DNA of 64,000 nt from Kibdelosporangium sp. MJ126-NF4 (lineage in GTDB: Bacteria > Actinomycetota > Actinomycetes > Mycobacteriales > Pseudonocardiaceae). The first letter of the stretch is position 1. Every line of letters begins with the position of its first letter. The notes beneath the pieces were generated by a model that had not been told where the DNA came from, ran no database searches, and worked only from the letters and a program-made list of their open reading frames with translations. Location of the stretch: assembly GCF_000826545.1 (NCBI RefSeq), contig NZ_CDME01000015.1, forward strand, positions 512,207 to 576,206. The letters run 5' to 3'. A program made the position numbers and the translations under genes. Positions 39,069 through 49,600 of the stretch are shown here, piece by piece.

Positions 39069-39110
39069 GACCGGCTCTGGCGACAAAGCCGGTCCTCGCG
39101 GAGCGAGGAC
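39069..39110. terminator. Double hairpin after the permease gene
   Basis: GACCGGCT...AGCCGGTC (39069-39094) is followed immediately by GTCCTCGC-gga-GCGAGGAC (39092-39110), 3 bp past the permease stop. It separates the permease from the MutL-like gene. Confidence 0.7.
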
Positions 39111-39112
39111 AA

Positions 39113-40627
39113 TCAAACACTGTTGTCGGCATCTTCCTTCATTCGCTTGCCCAGCAGGGAGTTCCGGCGGCTGTACACGAAGTACACGATGACGCCGAGC
39201 ACCATCCACGCCAGGAACCGCAGCCAGGTCAGCACGGTCAGGTTCAGCATCAGCCACAGGCAGGCGAGGATCGCCAGGATCGGAATCACCGGCATCCACG
39301 GCACCTTGAAGCCGCGCGGCAGGTCCGGGCGCCTCTTGCGCAGCACCCACACACCGGCTGACACCATGACGAACGCGAACAACGTGCCGACGTTCACCAT
39401 CTCGATGAGCTTGCCGGACTCGAAGAACGTGGCCGCGATCCCGACCAGGATGGCGACGAAGATGGTGGCACGGCCCGGTGTGCCGAACTTGTTCGTCTTG
39501 GCGAGGCCGCGCGGCAGCAGACCGTCACGCGACATCGCGAACAGAACGCGTGTCTGGCCGAGCAACAGCACCATCACGACCGTGGTCAGACCGGCGAGTG
39601 CGCCGATCGAGATGATCGTGGCTGCCCAGTCCGCGCCATTGACGGCGAACGCCGACGCCAAAGTCTTGCCACCGACGGGCGCCGCGTTCGTCGCCAACTG
39701 CGTGTACGGCTGCATACCGACCACCACAAGGGAAACAGCGACGTACAGCACGGTCACAATGGCCAGCGAAGCCATGATTCCGCGCGGCACGGCTCGCTGC
39801 GGGTGTTTGGTTTCCTCCGCGGTCGTCGCGACGATGTCGAACCCGATGAACGCGAAGAAGACGATACTGGCCGCGGCGAGCAGGCCGAAGATGCCGTATG
39901 TGCTCGTCGCGCCCCCGGCCAACACGGAGAACAACGACTGATCCACACCGGTCGCGTTGGTCGCACTCGCCGCCGCGGCGTCCGGGATGAACGGCGTGTA
40001 GTTGTCGGACTTGACGAACGACAGCCCGTAGAAGATGACGAAAAGCACGATCGTCACCTTGATGCCCGTGATCACCAGGCTGACACGGGAGGAGAGCTTC
40101 GTACCGGCGGTAAGCAGCGTGGCGAGCGCAATGACGAGCAGCAGCGCGCCCCAGTCCACGTGCAGGCCGAAAACGGTGGCAGTGGTCGAGAATCCCTTGC
40201 CGAAGACGTAGCCGAGCACCACCTGCAGGTACTCCGACCACCCCTTGCCGACCGCGGCCGCGGCGACCGCGAACTCCAGCACGAGGTCCCACCCGATGAT
40301 CCACGCGATGAACTCGCCGAAAGTGGCGTACGCGAACGTGTAAGCGCTCCCAGCCACCGGAACGGTCGACGCGAATTCGGCGTAGCACAAGGCCGCCAAC
40401 GCACACGCGATCGCCGCGAGGACGAACGCCAGCGCCACCGACGGACCGGCGAGGTCACCGGCGGTCCGTGCGGTCAGCGTGAAGATTCCCGCCCCGATGA
40501 CGACCGCGACACCGAAGACGGTGAGATCCCACGCGGTCAGATTCTTCCGGAGTTTGGTATCCGGTTCGTCCGTGTCCGCTATCGACTGCTCGACGGATTT
40601 TGTCCGCCACAAGCCAGTTCCTGGCAC
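39113..40627 (-). CDS. APC-family amino-acid permease
   Basis: A 504-residue cationic-amino-acid-type transporter with about 12-14 membrane helices. The first helix carries the substrate-binding signature VVIGAGIFTLTA, and FASTVPVAGSAYTFAYATFG is the next family landmark. The GTG at 40627 follows GGAGG. M. tuberculosis has a similar permease (Rv3253c) in this neighbourhood. The exact amino acid carried cannot be told. Confidence 0.9.
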   Translation of the reverse strand: MPGTGLWRTKSVEQSIADTDEPDTKLRKNLTAWDLTVFGVAVVIGAGIFTLTARTAGDLAGPSVALAFVLAAIACALAALCYAEFASTVPVAGSAYTFAYATFGEFIAWIIGWDLVLEFAVAAAAVGKGWSEYLQVVLGYVFGKGFSTTATVFGLHVDWGALLLVIALATLLTAGTKLSSRVSLVITGIKVTIVLFVIFYGLSFVKSDNYTPFIPDAAAASATNATGVDQSLFSVLAGGATSTYGIFGLLAAASIVFFAFIGFDIVATTAEETKHPQRAVPRGIMASLAIVTVLYVAVSLVVVGMQPYTQLATNAAPVGGKTLASAFAVNGADWAATIISIGALAGLTTVVMVLLLGQTRVLFAMSRDGLLPRGLAKTNKFGTPGRATIFVAILVGIAATFFESGKLIEMVNVGTLFAFVMVSAGVWVLRKRRPDLPRGFKVPWMPVIPILAILACLWLMLNLTVLTWLRFLAWMVLGVIVYFVYSRRNSLLGKRMKEDADNSV

Positions 40628-40721
40628 CGTTGCCTCCTAACCACACGCCCCGACAGTGCGTGGGACAAGAGCCTACGGCCTGGCGATCATGATCGGGTGC
40701 AGGAGGTCACTTCATGCCAGC

Positions 40722-41645
40722 TCAAGATGCTGTGGCAGTGCTGCGGTCCAGGTCTGGTTCGAGGTAGATCAGGCGCGCGGCTGGGATTTTGTCGCGCACT
40801 CGATGCTCGGCGTCGTCGATCGCCTGTGCGACCTCCTCGACCGACAACCCGGAAGTCAGGGAGACCTTGGCGGCGATGAGCAGCTCGTCCGGACCGATGT
40901 ACTGGGTCTTGATGTGGATCACGCGCTCGATCCGGCCCGCCGCGAGTTCGTCGACGATCGTGTCCAGCTCGCGTGGGGTGGCGCCTTCGCCGATCAACAG
41001 GCTCTTCATCTCGATGATCAGGATCACCGCGATCACTCCGAGCAGCACACCGATCATCAGGGTGCCGACCGCGTCCCAGACCGGGTCGCCGGTCACGGTG
41101 GCGAGGCCGACCCCGATCAACGCGAACACCAGACCGAACAGCGCACCCGCGTCTTCGAGCAGCACCACGGGCAGTTCCGGGGTACGCGACTGCCTGATGA
41201 ACTGCCACCAGGTCGCGTCGCCCTTGATCAGCCTGGACTCCACGATCGCGGTGCGGAAGCTGTAGGACTCCAGCCCGATGGCGACCACCAGGATGATCAC
41301 CGCCACGATCGGCGACGACAGCGGTTCCGGGTGCTGGATCTTGTGGATGCCCTCGTAGAGCGCGAACGCCGAACCGAGCGTGAACAGCATCAGCGCGACG
41401 ATGAACGAGTAGAAGTACCGGTCACGGCCGTAGCCGAACGGGTGCTCGATGTCGGCCTTGCGCTTCGCGGTTTTCTGCCCCAGCAGCAGCAGGCCCTGGT
41501 TGGACGTGTCGGCCACCGAGTGCACGGACTCCGCGAGCATCGACGACGAACCTGTGATCAGGAAGCCGACGAACTTCGCGACCGCTATCCCCGCGTTCGC
41601 CACCAACGCGGCGACAATGGCCTTCGTTCCGCCCCCTGCAGACAC
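40722..41645 (-). CDS. Cation diffusion facilitator (CDF) transporter
   Basis: A 307-residue metal-proton antiporter. The helix II signature SMLAESVHSVADTSNQ and HPFGYGRDRYFYSF are typical. In helix V the usual HxxxD metal site reads LLEDAGALFG, with Glu-Asp in place of His-xxx-Asp, so metal choice may differ from zinc. The C-terminal cytoplasmic domain ends with HRVRDKIPAARLIYLEPD. GTG start. Confidence 0.88.
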   Translation of the reverse strand: MSAGGGTKAIVAALVANAGIAVAKFVGFLITGSSSMLAESVHSVADTSNQGLLLLGQKTAKRKADIEHPFGYGRDRYFYSFIVALMLFTLGSAFALYEGIHKIQHPEPLSSPIVAVIILVVAIGLESYSFRTAIVESRLIKGDATWWQFIRQSRTPELPVVLLEDAGALFGLVFALIGVGLATVTGDPVWDAVGTLMIGVLLGVIAVILIIEMKSLLIGEGATPRELDTIVDELAAGRIERVIHIKTQYIGPDELLIAAKVSLTSGLSVEEVAQAIDDAEHRVRDKIPAARLIYLEPDLDRSTATAS

Positions 41646-41697
41646 GTGCCCTCCCAGAGCCGTCCGTATTGTCCGGTCGAACCCTAAACCACGCTCG

Positions 41698-42909
41698 TCA
41701 GTCGCCTGCGGTTGCCCGGAACACCTGCACCGGCGCGCCCTCGACCGGGACGACCTGCACTTCGGGGTTGCTGGCCGGCAGCCACGCCGACTGGCCTCGG
41801 CCCAGTTCGACCTTGTGGCCGTCGGCCGCCAGCAGCCGCACGGCTCCCGCCGTGCAGACCAGGATCTGCGGGCCGTGGCAGGTCAGCTCCACCGGCTCGC
41901 GCTCGTCCGCCGCCCACTCCAGCCGGGACAGCTCGAACTCCGGCGCGGGCGTCGGGTAGCGCCACATCTGCGGCGCGACCGGCGTACCACTCAGCACGGG
42001 CATCTCGCCGCAGCTGAAGTCCAGCACGCGCAACAGCTCCGGCACGTCCACGTGCTTGGGCGTCAGGCCGCCGCGCAGGATGTTGTCCGAGTTGGCCAGG
42101 ATCTCCACGCCGGTGCCGTGCAGGTACGTGTGCAGGTTCCCGGCGGGCAGGTAGATCGCGTCGCCCGGCGCGAGCACGATCCGGTTGAGCAGCAGCGCGG
42201 CCAACACACCGGCGTCGCCCTCGTGCGCCTCTCCCAGCTCCAGGATCGTGCGGCAGACCAGGTCGTACTCGCCGTGTTCCTTCACGTGCACGACGCACGC
42301 GTCCAGCAGCTCCGGCAGCAGCACGTCCAGTGACGTCTGCGGCAGCGTGATCCACGTCGTGAACAGCGCGCGCAGGCCGTCGGAGTCCGGCTGCTCCTCC
42401 AGCAACGAGGTGTACGGCGCCAGGCCGGGCGTCTCCAGCGTGCGCAGCAGCCGGACGGTGTCGTCCGGCGCGCGGAAGCCCGCGAGCGCGTGGAACTCCG
42501 TCAGCGCGCAGATCAGCTCGGGCTTGGCCGTCGGGTCCGGGTAGTTGCGGTGGTTGGCGTCCCGCGGGATCCCCGCGGCCTCCTCGCGCGCGTAGCCCTC
42601 GCGGGCCTGCTCGGCCGACGGGTGTGCCTGCATGCTGAGCGCCTCGTCGGCTGCGAGGATCTTGAGCAGGAACGGCAGCCGGTTGCCCCAGCGGTCCGCG
42701 CACTGGGTGCCGAGCTGGCCGACGGGATCGGCGTCCACGAGTTCGAGCAGTGACCGGTCGTCGTCGATCCGGGACGGGTCGCCGGGGTGCGCGCCCATCC
42801 ACAGCTCTGCCTCCGGGTGCGGCGCCGGTACCGGCCGTCCCAGCAGCTCGGCGATGGTCGTGCGCGACCCCCATGCGTAGGGCCGCACAGCGTTGCGCAG
42901 CAACTCCAC
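41698..42909 (-). CDS. manA: Mannose-6-phosphate isomerase, type I
   Basis: A 403-residue zinc enzyme that interconverts fructose 6-phosphate and mannose 6-phosphate, feeding GDP-mannose synthesis. Family text is MELLRNAVRPYAWGSRT at the start, MGAHPGDPSRI, SMQAHPSAEQAREGYARE and LPAGNLHTYLHGTGVEI. I chose the GTG at 42909 over a TTG two codons earlier because GGGAGAG is then at the right distance. First of the mannose block together with pmmA here and manC at 57102. Confidence 0.95.
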   Translation of the reverse strand: MELLRNAVRPYAWGSRTTIAELLGRPVPAPHPEAELWMGAHPGDPSRIDDDRSLLELVDADPVGQLGTQCADRWGNRLPFLLKILAADEALSMQAHPSAEQAREGYAREEAAGIPRDANHRNYPDPTAKPELICALTEFHALAGFRAPDDTVRLLRTLETPGLAPYTSLLEEQPDSDGLRALFTTWITLPQTSLDVLLPELLDACVVHVKEHGEYDLVCRTILELGEAHEGDAGVLAALLLNRIVLAPGDAIYLPAGNLHTYLHGTGVEILANSDNILRGGLTPKHVDVPELLRVLDFSCGEMPVLSGTPVAPQMWRYPTPAPEFELSRLEWAADEREPVELTCHGPQILVCTAGAVRLLAADGHKVELGRGQSAWLPASNPEVQVVPVEGAPVQVFRATAGD

Positions 42910-42927
42910 TCTCAAACTCTCCCTGTG

Positions 42928-44019
42928 TCAGACGCCAGCGGAGGCGTACCGGCCCGATCCGCCGATCGTCCCGGCCGCGAGGCCGAGATACAGCGCCGCC
43001 AGCTCGAAGCGCAGCGCGAGCACCGCCGCCCTGGTCGGCTCGTCCGCGCCGACCTCCTCGGCTGGCACCAGTACGTCCGCACCCGGCAGCGAGTCCGCGG
43101 TCATGTGCCGAGCCGCGTCCGCCGCCGGTCCGGCGGAGATCGCCAGCAGCTGCACCCGCAGCATCGCTGTCGGGTCGCCGGCGAAATCGTCCGGATCGTC
43201 GAAGATACCTTGACCGGAGGTCGACCGTACGGCCGCCCGGTGCAACGCGAACCGGGTCTGCGCGTCGGCGTAGGAACCGACATCACAGACAAACCCGGCG
43301 TGCGCGGCGAGCACGTGCCGTGCGTGTGACGCCACCGCTGTCGCCGCCGGGTCCAGTCCCCACAGTAGCGGGACACGGTCGGACAGGCGCAGAGCCAGGG
43401 ACTTCGCCGGGTTGACGAACGACTCGTGCGCCGGGTGGTCCTTCTCCGCCTCCTTGTCCAGCTCGTTGGCGAAGTTGCCCAGGTCGGTGCGCAGCAGGCC
43501 CATGGTCGTCAGGGTGAGCAGACCGGCCGCGAGCGCCCTGGGGAAGGCGAACCCGGGCGGCACAGGCACCCGTGGCGGCAGCAGGAGCGCTCGGCCCGCG
43601 CCCGCCGCGGCCACCGGGCCTTCCGGCGGCGCCGTGACCACGACCGTGGCGCCGAAGCGCGTGGCACGGCCGAGGGACTCGGCGAGCTCGCGGTCGCCCG
43701 GGTCCTCTGTGTGCGTGATCACCACGTCCAGCGGGCCGACCCAGCCGGGCACCTCGTCGGTGACCACCACGGGCACCGGACAGGACGGGCCGAGCAGCGC
43801 CACCAGCAGGTTCGCCAGCGCACCGCCGTGTCCAGGCCTGGTCACGAGCAGCAGCGCACGCGGGCGGACGTCGGCGAGCACCCGCTCGAGGCCGACCTCC
43901 GCCGCGGTCTCGATGACCGAACGCACCTGGGCACCGGCCTGCGCGGCGGCCCGCAGCAGGCCGTCGCTGTCCGCCTCCGACAGCCGGGCCGGATCGTCGA
44001 GCAGGGAGTCGTCAGTCAC
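42928..44019 (-). CDS. SIS-domain-like protein (Rv3256c type)
   Basis: A 363-residue protein in the same place as Rv3256c between manA and manB of mycobacteria. It looks like a degenerate SIS/phosphoglucose-isomerase-like fold (RALLLVTRPGHGGALANLLV, PLDVVITHTEDPGDRELAES). The conserved position in the mannose operon suggests a part in mannose or mannoside metabolism, but no reaction is known. The GTG at 44019 gives a natural start right after the Trm112-like gene. Confidence 0.82.
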   Translation of the reverse strand: MTDDSLLDDPARLSEADSDGLLRAAAQAGAQVRSVIETAAEVGLERVLADVRPRALLLVTRPGHGGALANLLVALLGPSCPVPVVVTDEVPGWVGPLDVVITHTEDPGDRELAESLGRATRFGATVVVTAPPEGPVAAAGAGRALLLPPRVPVPPGFAFPRALAAGLLTLTTMGLLRTDLGNFANELDKEAEKDHPAHESFVNPAKSLALRLSDRVPLLWGLDPAATAVASHARHVLAAHAGFVCDVGSYADAQTRFALHRAAVRSTSGQGIFDDPDDFAGDPTAMLRVQLLAISAGPAADAARHMTADSLPGADVLVPAEEVGADEPTRAAVLALRFELAALYLGLAAGTIGGSGRYASAGV

Positions 44020-44024
44020 CGGAC

Positions 44025-44234
44025 TCACTCGTTCGCGGTCTGTGATTCCGGTCGCGTGGCCTCGTCCAGCAGCAGCACCGGGATGCCGTCGGTCACCGGG
44101 TACTGGCGACCGCACGACGTGCAGGTGAGCACGTCCGCGTCCGGGTCGTCCGGGGTCCCAGCGCGCAACGCCGCATGGTCGTCGGACGGGCAGGCGAGAA
44201 TGTCGAGCAACTGTGGATCGAGCTGTACCGCCAC
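44025..44234 (-). CDS. Trm112-like zinc-ribbon protein
   Basis: A 69-residue protein of the Trm112/UPF0434 family. It contains LLDILACPSDD, CTSCGRQYPVTDGIPVLLLDEA, with three cysteines left of the usual zinc site (ACP, TSC, and C in LTC). Family members activate methyltransferases in other organisms. The GTG at 44234 with AGGAGGACAC before it is better than the longer open frame. It lies between pmmA and the SIS-like gene in the mannose operon. Confidence 0.88.
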   Translation of the reverse strand: MAVQLDPQLLDILACPSDDHAALRAGTPDDPDADVLTCTSCGRQYPVTDGIPVLLLDEATRPESQTANE

Positions 44235-44264
44235 GTGTCCTCCTTTTCCCACTTCCAGTGTGGC

Positions 44265-45614
44265 CTAACCGCGGACGATGGTGAGCACCTCGTCACGCAA
44301 CGCGGCCACCGCGGCATCGTCCTGTGCCTCGATGTTGAGCCGGAGCAGCGGTTCGGTGTTCGACGGCCGCAGGTTGAACCAGGCTCCGGAAGGCAGCTCG
44401 ACAGTGAGACCGTCGAGCTCGTCGATCGTTACGCCGTCCTTGCCGGAGTAGGTCTCCTTGACCGCCGCCAGCCTGGCCTTCTGGTCGTCCACCGTGGAGT
44501 TGATCTCGCCGGACGCGGCATAACGCGCATACACGCTCGTCAGCGCGGACAGCGGGCCGTCCTGCTCGCCGAGCGCGGCCAGCACGTGCAGCGCGGCCAG
44601 CATGCCGGTGTCGGCGCGCCAGAAGTCACGGAAGTAGTAGTGGGCGGAGTGCTCGCCGCCGAAGATGGCGTCGGTCTTGGCCATCTCCTGCTTGATGAAC
44701 GAGTGCCCGACGCGGGTGCGCACCGGCTTGCCGCCGTTCTCGGCGACGATCTCCGGCACGGCCTTCGACGTGATCAGGTTGTAGATGATCGTCGCGCCGG
44801 GGTCCTTGGCCAGTTCGCGCGTGGCCACCAGCGCGGTGACCGCGCTCGGCGAGACCGGGTCGCCGTTCTCGTCGACCACGAAGCAGCGGTCGGCGTCGCC
44901 GTCGAACGCCAGCCCGGCGTCCGCGCCGACCTCGCGCACCTTGGCCTGCAGGTCGACGATGTTCTTCGGGTCGAGCGGGTTGGCCTCGTGGTTGGGGAAC
45001 GAGCCGTCCAGCTCGAAGTACATCGGGATGATCTCGATCGGCAGGCCGTCGAAGACCTTGGGCACGGTGTAGCCGCCCATCCCGTTGCCCGCGTCCACCA
45101 CGATCTTCAGCGGACGGCTGGCCGAGAGGTCCACAAGCTGGCGCAGGTACGCGGCGTACGCGTCGAGCATGTCGCGCTGCTCGACCTCCCCCGGCGCGGC
45201 ACCCGACTCGGGCATACCGAGCTCGACGTCGCGCTGGATGTCGGCGAGGCCGCTGTCCTGGCCGACCGGCGCGGCACCCGCGCGGCAGACCTTGATCCCG
45301 TTGTAGGCGGCCGGGTTGTGGCTCGCGGTGAACATCGCGCCGGGCAGGTTCAGGTTGCCGGAGGCGAAGTACAGCATGTCGGTGCTCGCCAGGCCGATGC
45401 TGACGACGTCGACGCCCTCGCGCGTCACGCCCTCGGCGAACGCGCTGGACAGGCCTGGTGACGAGTCACGCATGTCGTGGCCGATGACCACGGCCGGGCC
45501 GCCGACCAGGCGCGCGAACGCGGCGCCGATCTCGCGAACCACGTCGGCGTCGAGCTGTTCGCCCACCAAGCCGCGGATGTCGTATGCCTTGAAGATGGCG
45601 GACAGGTCGCGCAC
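44265..45614 (-). CDS. manB: Phosphomannomutase/phosphoglucomutase
   Basis: A 449-residue alpha-D-phosphohexomutase that converts mannose 6-phosphate to mannose 1-phosphate, supplying ManC. The phosphoserine loop is MFTASHNPAAYNGIK, the metal loop is AFDGDADRCFVVDE, the sugar loop is FGGEHSAHYYF and the phosphate-binding loop is RPSNTEPLLRL. All catalytic features are present and the length is normal. Confidence 0.96.
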   Translation of the reverse strand: MRDLSAIFKAYDIRGLVGEQLDADVVREIGAAFARLVGGPAVVIGHDMRDSSPGLSSAFAEGVTREGVDVVSIGLASTDMLYFASGNLNLPGAMFTASHNPAAYNGIKVCRAGAAPVGQDSGLADIQRDVELGMPESGAAPGEVEQRDMLDAYAAYLRQLVDLSASRPLKIVVDAGNGMGGYTVPKVFDGLPIEIIPMYFELDGSFPNHEANPLDPKNIVDLQAKVREVGADAGLAFDGDADRCFVVDENGDPVSPSAVTALVATRELAKDPGATIIYNLITSKAVPEIVAENGGKPVRTRVGHSFIKQEMAKTDAIFGGEHSAHYYFRDFWRADTGMLAALHVLAALGEQDGPLSALTSVYARYAASGEINSTVDDQKARLAAVKETYSGKDGVTIDELDGLTVELPSGAWFNLRPSNTEPLLRLNIEAQDDAAVAALRDEVLTIVRG

Positions 45615-45662
45615 AAGCTCTCCCGGGGTCGGATCGTCCTGCCGGGAAGCCTATTAGGTCGG

Positions 45663-46022
45663 TTACTCGGCGACGGGATCGGGCAGGACCCGCAGGTGGC
45701 CGCGCCGCCCGGACGCCGTGTCCGGCCCGGCTGCCTCGACCGGCCGGTCCGGGCGTCCCGCCTCGCGCACAGCCTCGGCCAACGCGGTCAGATCGTCGTG
45801 GGACGGCTCGGGCGCGGCGAACTCACCGTCGTACCTGACCACGTCCCAGCCCCGGGGGGCGGTCAGCCGCATCGCGTGCTCTTCGCATAGGTCGTAGCTA
45901 TGCGGCTCGGAGTACGTCGCGAGCGGGCCGACCACAGCGGTGGAGTCCGCGTAGGCGTAGGTCAGCGTCGCGACGGCCGGATTGACACACCCGGTCCGCG
46001 AACAACGCCGCACATTCCGCAC
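45663..46022 (-). CDS. DUF3499 protein (Rv3258c type)
   Basis: A 119-residue conserved actinobacterial protein. The N-terminal half carries likely zinc ligands (RRCSRTGC ... LCEEHAMRL) around the conserved PAVATLTYAYADSTAVVGPL; the C-terminal half is low-complexity and acidic. I chose the GTG at 46022 because family members begin shortly before the CSRxGC motif. Position next to pmmA is conserved. The function is unknown. Confidence 0.88.
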   Translation of the reverse strand: MRNVRRCSRTGCVNPAVATLTYAYADSTAVVGPLATYSEPHSYDLCEEHAMRLTAPRGWDVVRYDGEFAAPEPSHDDLTALAEAVREAGRPDRPVEAAGPDTASGRRGHLRVLPDPVAE

Positions 46023-46129
46023 GATCGTGGACGATAGCGCGTTTCTCCCCGGCAGGCAGCCAGGCACACCGGCGACACGCCCCCAGTACCCTGAATGCCC
46101 TAGACGTATGCGTTGGAGGTGCTTCGAAG

Positions 46130-46594
46130 GTGGTCACGCCCCGTCGCCGGTCGTCGTCGCGTCGCGGACGGGATCGGCATGGCCGTGGGATGCGCGGGCC
46201 GCTCTACCCCTCGACGCTGCCCGCCGCAAGCACCCGCGCGGAGAAGTTCGACGCGCTCGTGCTCGACGCCCTTGAGCCGATCGAGGCGCGCTGGCGCACC
46301 GAGTTGACCAAGCTCGACGTGGCGGTGGACGACGTGCCGGAGATCGAGGCGCCGGACTCGCCGCCGCAGGATGGCGTGCTGGCCGACGGCGGCGTCCCCT
46401 TGGCGCGCCTGGTCCCCGCGGGCATGGATCGGCGCGGCAATCCCACGAGCGCGCGGATCGTGCTGTACCGGCGTCCGCTGGAAGCGCGCGCGAAGGACAG
46501 CGGGGAGCTGGCGGACCTCGTGCACGACGTGCTTGTCGAACAGGTCGCCAACTACCTGAGCGTCGACCCGGACGCCATCGAAGGCGGCTCGTGA
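46130..46594 (+). CDS. Minimal zincin-like metallopeptidase-fold protein (Rv3259 type)
   Basis: A 154-residue protein whose basic N-terminus (PRRRSSSRRGRDRHGRGMRG) precedes a compact domain with FDALVLDALEPIEARW and DLVHDVLVEQVANYLSVDPD. In other family members the late helix carries an HExxH-like zinc motif. Here the stretch HDVLVEQVA keeps His and Glu but not a full HExxH, so peptidase activity is doubtful. GTG start after GGAGG. The stop codon is formed by the hairpin repeat that follows. Confidence 0.82.
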   Translation: MVTPRRRSSSRRGRDRHGRGMRGPLYPSTLPAASTRAEKFDALVLDALEPIEARWRTELTKLDVAVDDVPEIEAPDSPPQDGVLADGGVPLARLVPAGMDRRGNPTSARIVLYRRPLEARAKDSGELADLVHDVLVEQVANYLSVDPDAIEGGS

Positions 46595-46633
46595 GTGTTT
46601 CGACCGGTTAGAACCGGCCGAAACACTCACGAG
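46588..46633. terminator. CTCGTGAGTGTTT-type hairpin repeat, bidirectional terminator
   Basis: 22-bp arms (CTCGTGAGTGTTTCG then CCGGTT) with an AG loop and one mismatch. It lies exactly between convergent stops at 46594 and 46627 and contains both. A second copy is at 58707-58752. Confidence 0.85.
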
Positions 46634-49600
46634 CTTTTTCTGCGGCCGGGGATCGCGGTCAGCAGTGTGAACAGCAGCGCCGCGCCCTGTGTCAGGAGCA
46701 GGAACGCGCGCAGGCTCGACGAGTAGTCCACTCGGACGTCCGCCGACCGGGCGGGCACGGCGACGCCCACGAGGTTGCCCCAGGCGCGGACCACCGGCAC
46801 CTGACGGCCGTTGACCTCCGCGCGCCAGCCCGGTTCCTCGGCGGCCGCGATCACCAGCAGCCGCCCCTCCGACCCGTCGGACACGCGCACGGCCACCTCG
46901 GGCGGACCGGCGTCGACCGGGACGATCCCGCCCGCGCCGAGCGCGGTCGGCGGAGTCCCGCCGGTGACCGCCTGTTTGGCCAGTTCGGGGGCGAGCAGCA
47001 CGGCCCGCCCGGCCGCGGGCTGCAGCCGGTACACCGGCCGTGAGTCCGAAGTGGACGTTGTCGGTGCGACCAGATCGCCTGCCGCTGCCTGCAAACGACT
47101 ACCGTCGGCCTGGTCGGGCAGGACGACGAACAGCACGCCCGCGGCGGCGGCCGAGGCGACCGCGGCCTTCACGACGTCCGGCGTGCCCGAGCGGAAGTCG
47201 CTGTCCCAGCGCAACATCCGTGTTCGCGCGGCAGGCACCGGGACGAGGTCGTCGTCGCCGAACTGGGGCATCCGGCCCGCCGACTGCCGGACCGGCTCGT
47301 CACCTCGGGACATCACCAGCACGCCACGCCCGGTCTCGGCCAGTTCACGCGCGGGCGCCGGGCCCAGCCGGACGGCGTCGCCCTTGGTCAGCGGGCCGTC
47401 CCTGCCGAGCAGAAAAGCACCGCCCGCCAGGACAATGAGCGCGGCGGCGCCCACAGCCACCGCCGGACGGGGCCGCGGCGCCGCTCCGGCCAGCGCCCAC
47501 AGCAGACCCCACCCGGCCACGATCAGCGGTGTGCCCAGCCACCCTTGTTGCGGATCACCGCCACCGACCGGCGCCATCGGCATGAACCGGACGACCGCGA
47601 CCGCTCCCAACCCAAGTACGAGCAGGCCGACACCGGGCAGCGAGCCGCGTCCCGGCCGCACGACCAGACCGATCACCACGACGACGGCGACCACAAGCGT
47701 GAGCACGACCGAGCCGAAACCCGCGCCGGGCGGCACCCAGCCGCCGACGCCGTGCACCACGATCCCCGGGTGCTGGATCAGCACGGCAGGCCACGGCAGC
47801 AGCAAAGCCAAGGGCAGCAACACAATCGCGAACAACGCGGCGGCACGGCGCCTGCCGTCCCCGCGCTGCCCGCCGACCAGGACGAACCCGGCCAGCGCAC
47901 ACAGCAGGACCACGACATGCACCAACGGCGAGAACGCGCCGATCACGGCAAGTCCAAGCGACGACCCGGCCGCGATGGACAACCAGGACCGCGAAGCGCC
48001 CGTCAGCACCGAGACGATCCCGGAAACCACCAGTGGCACCAGGATGTGCACGACAACCGCGTCCAGCCTGCCCTGCGAGACCGCTGCGACCGCGGGCGGC
48101 AACAACGCGTAGACACCGGCGATGACGGCACGGACACCGCGCCGCACAGGCATTCGCCGGGTCGCGAGATAGGCGCTCAGACCGGCCAGTGGCAGGTCGC
48201 CGAGCAGCAGCAACCCGGCCTGGCTGCCCAGAACTCCCAGCACCGCAAGGGCAGCGGGCGCGGGCGACGCTGTCCCGCCGGTGACCGCGTGCCAGGACGC
48301 GATGTATTCCGACCACAGGTCGGGCATCGGCAGCAGCCTGCCGCCGCCCAGCGTCAGGCCCAGCCTGTTCCAGTTGACCGCCAGTCCCACCGCGACCAAC
48401 GCCAGCACCAGCAGCAACGGCGGAGCCAGCAGGATCTGTTTGAGCACACGGCCCCGGTCGACCTGAACCAGCATCAGTTCCGGCTGTGGCACCGCGCTGC
48501 CGTCCCGCGGCACGGGCGACGGCCGTGGCCGCGGGCTGGGTCGCCGTCCTCTCGGCAGCACGACCGCGGACACCGCGACCGCGACCGGCGGACGACGCAG
48601 CCCGGCAGCGCGGCGAACCCTGGTGGCACGTCCCGTGCGAACCAGCGCCTTGGGGCCCAGCGCGCCCGCGGGCAGCGCGTCCGGGCCGATCGGGCGGTGC
48701 AGGTCCTCCGGCGGCACCCAGACCGTCTCCGGCGCCTCACCGAGCGCCGCGTCCGCCTCGGCACGGCGGCGCACGAACTGCGTGACCGCCGCGCGGAACA
48801 TGTTCCGCAGCCGGGTGAACCGACTGGTGAACAGGCCACGCACGCTGCTGTTGCGGCCGAGTCCGCGCCGGTCGCGCCGTGCGCGCAGCAGTTTCATCCG
48901 GCCGCCGAGCAACCGGCCGACCGCCACGAATTCCGCATGCGCGCGGGAAATACGACGTACCAGCAGGAATCCGAGAGCGCGCAGCAGGCTCAGCACGAGC
49001 AGCCGTGGTACACCGGCCAGAAACGAAAGCAACGCGGAATTCACCAGGAAAGTGCGTATTCCGTTCGCCCTCGACCGCACATTCTCGGCGCGTCGTGCTC
49101 GGGCGTGTCGAATCCTGGCCGCGGGGACGCACAATGCGACCGCACCGGACCGATTGGCCCGCCAGCCGAAATCAATGTCATCGAACAGACCGGGCACGGC
49201 CGAATCAAAGCCGCCGAGCCGTTCCCACAGCTCACGGCGGACCAGCAGACCGGCGGAGCCGACCGCGAGCACCTCGCTGCTCTGTTCGATCTGGTTGGCC
49301 CGCACCGCCTCGCCGGAGCCGATACCGGTCTGCCGGTGCCCTGAGGCGTCGGTCGACAGTCCGGCCTCGACCACGAGCCGCTGCTCCTGCCAGTCGACCG
49401 CGACCGGCCCGAGCACGCCCGCGGACGGCGACAGGTCCGCGGCCGTCAGCAACGTGCCGAGGCAATGCTGATCAGGCGCGGAGTCGTCGTGCAGCAGCCA
49501 CAGCCAGCCGCCGGGATCTCCCCAGCGTTCGACGCCGTAGCTCAACGCCTGCGAAACGGCGTCACCGAAACTCGTCGAACGATCGAGGGTGATCACGCCG

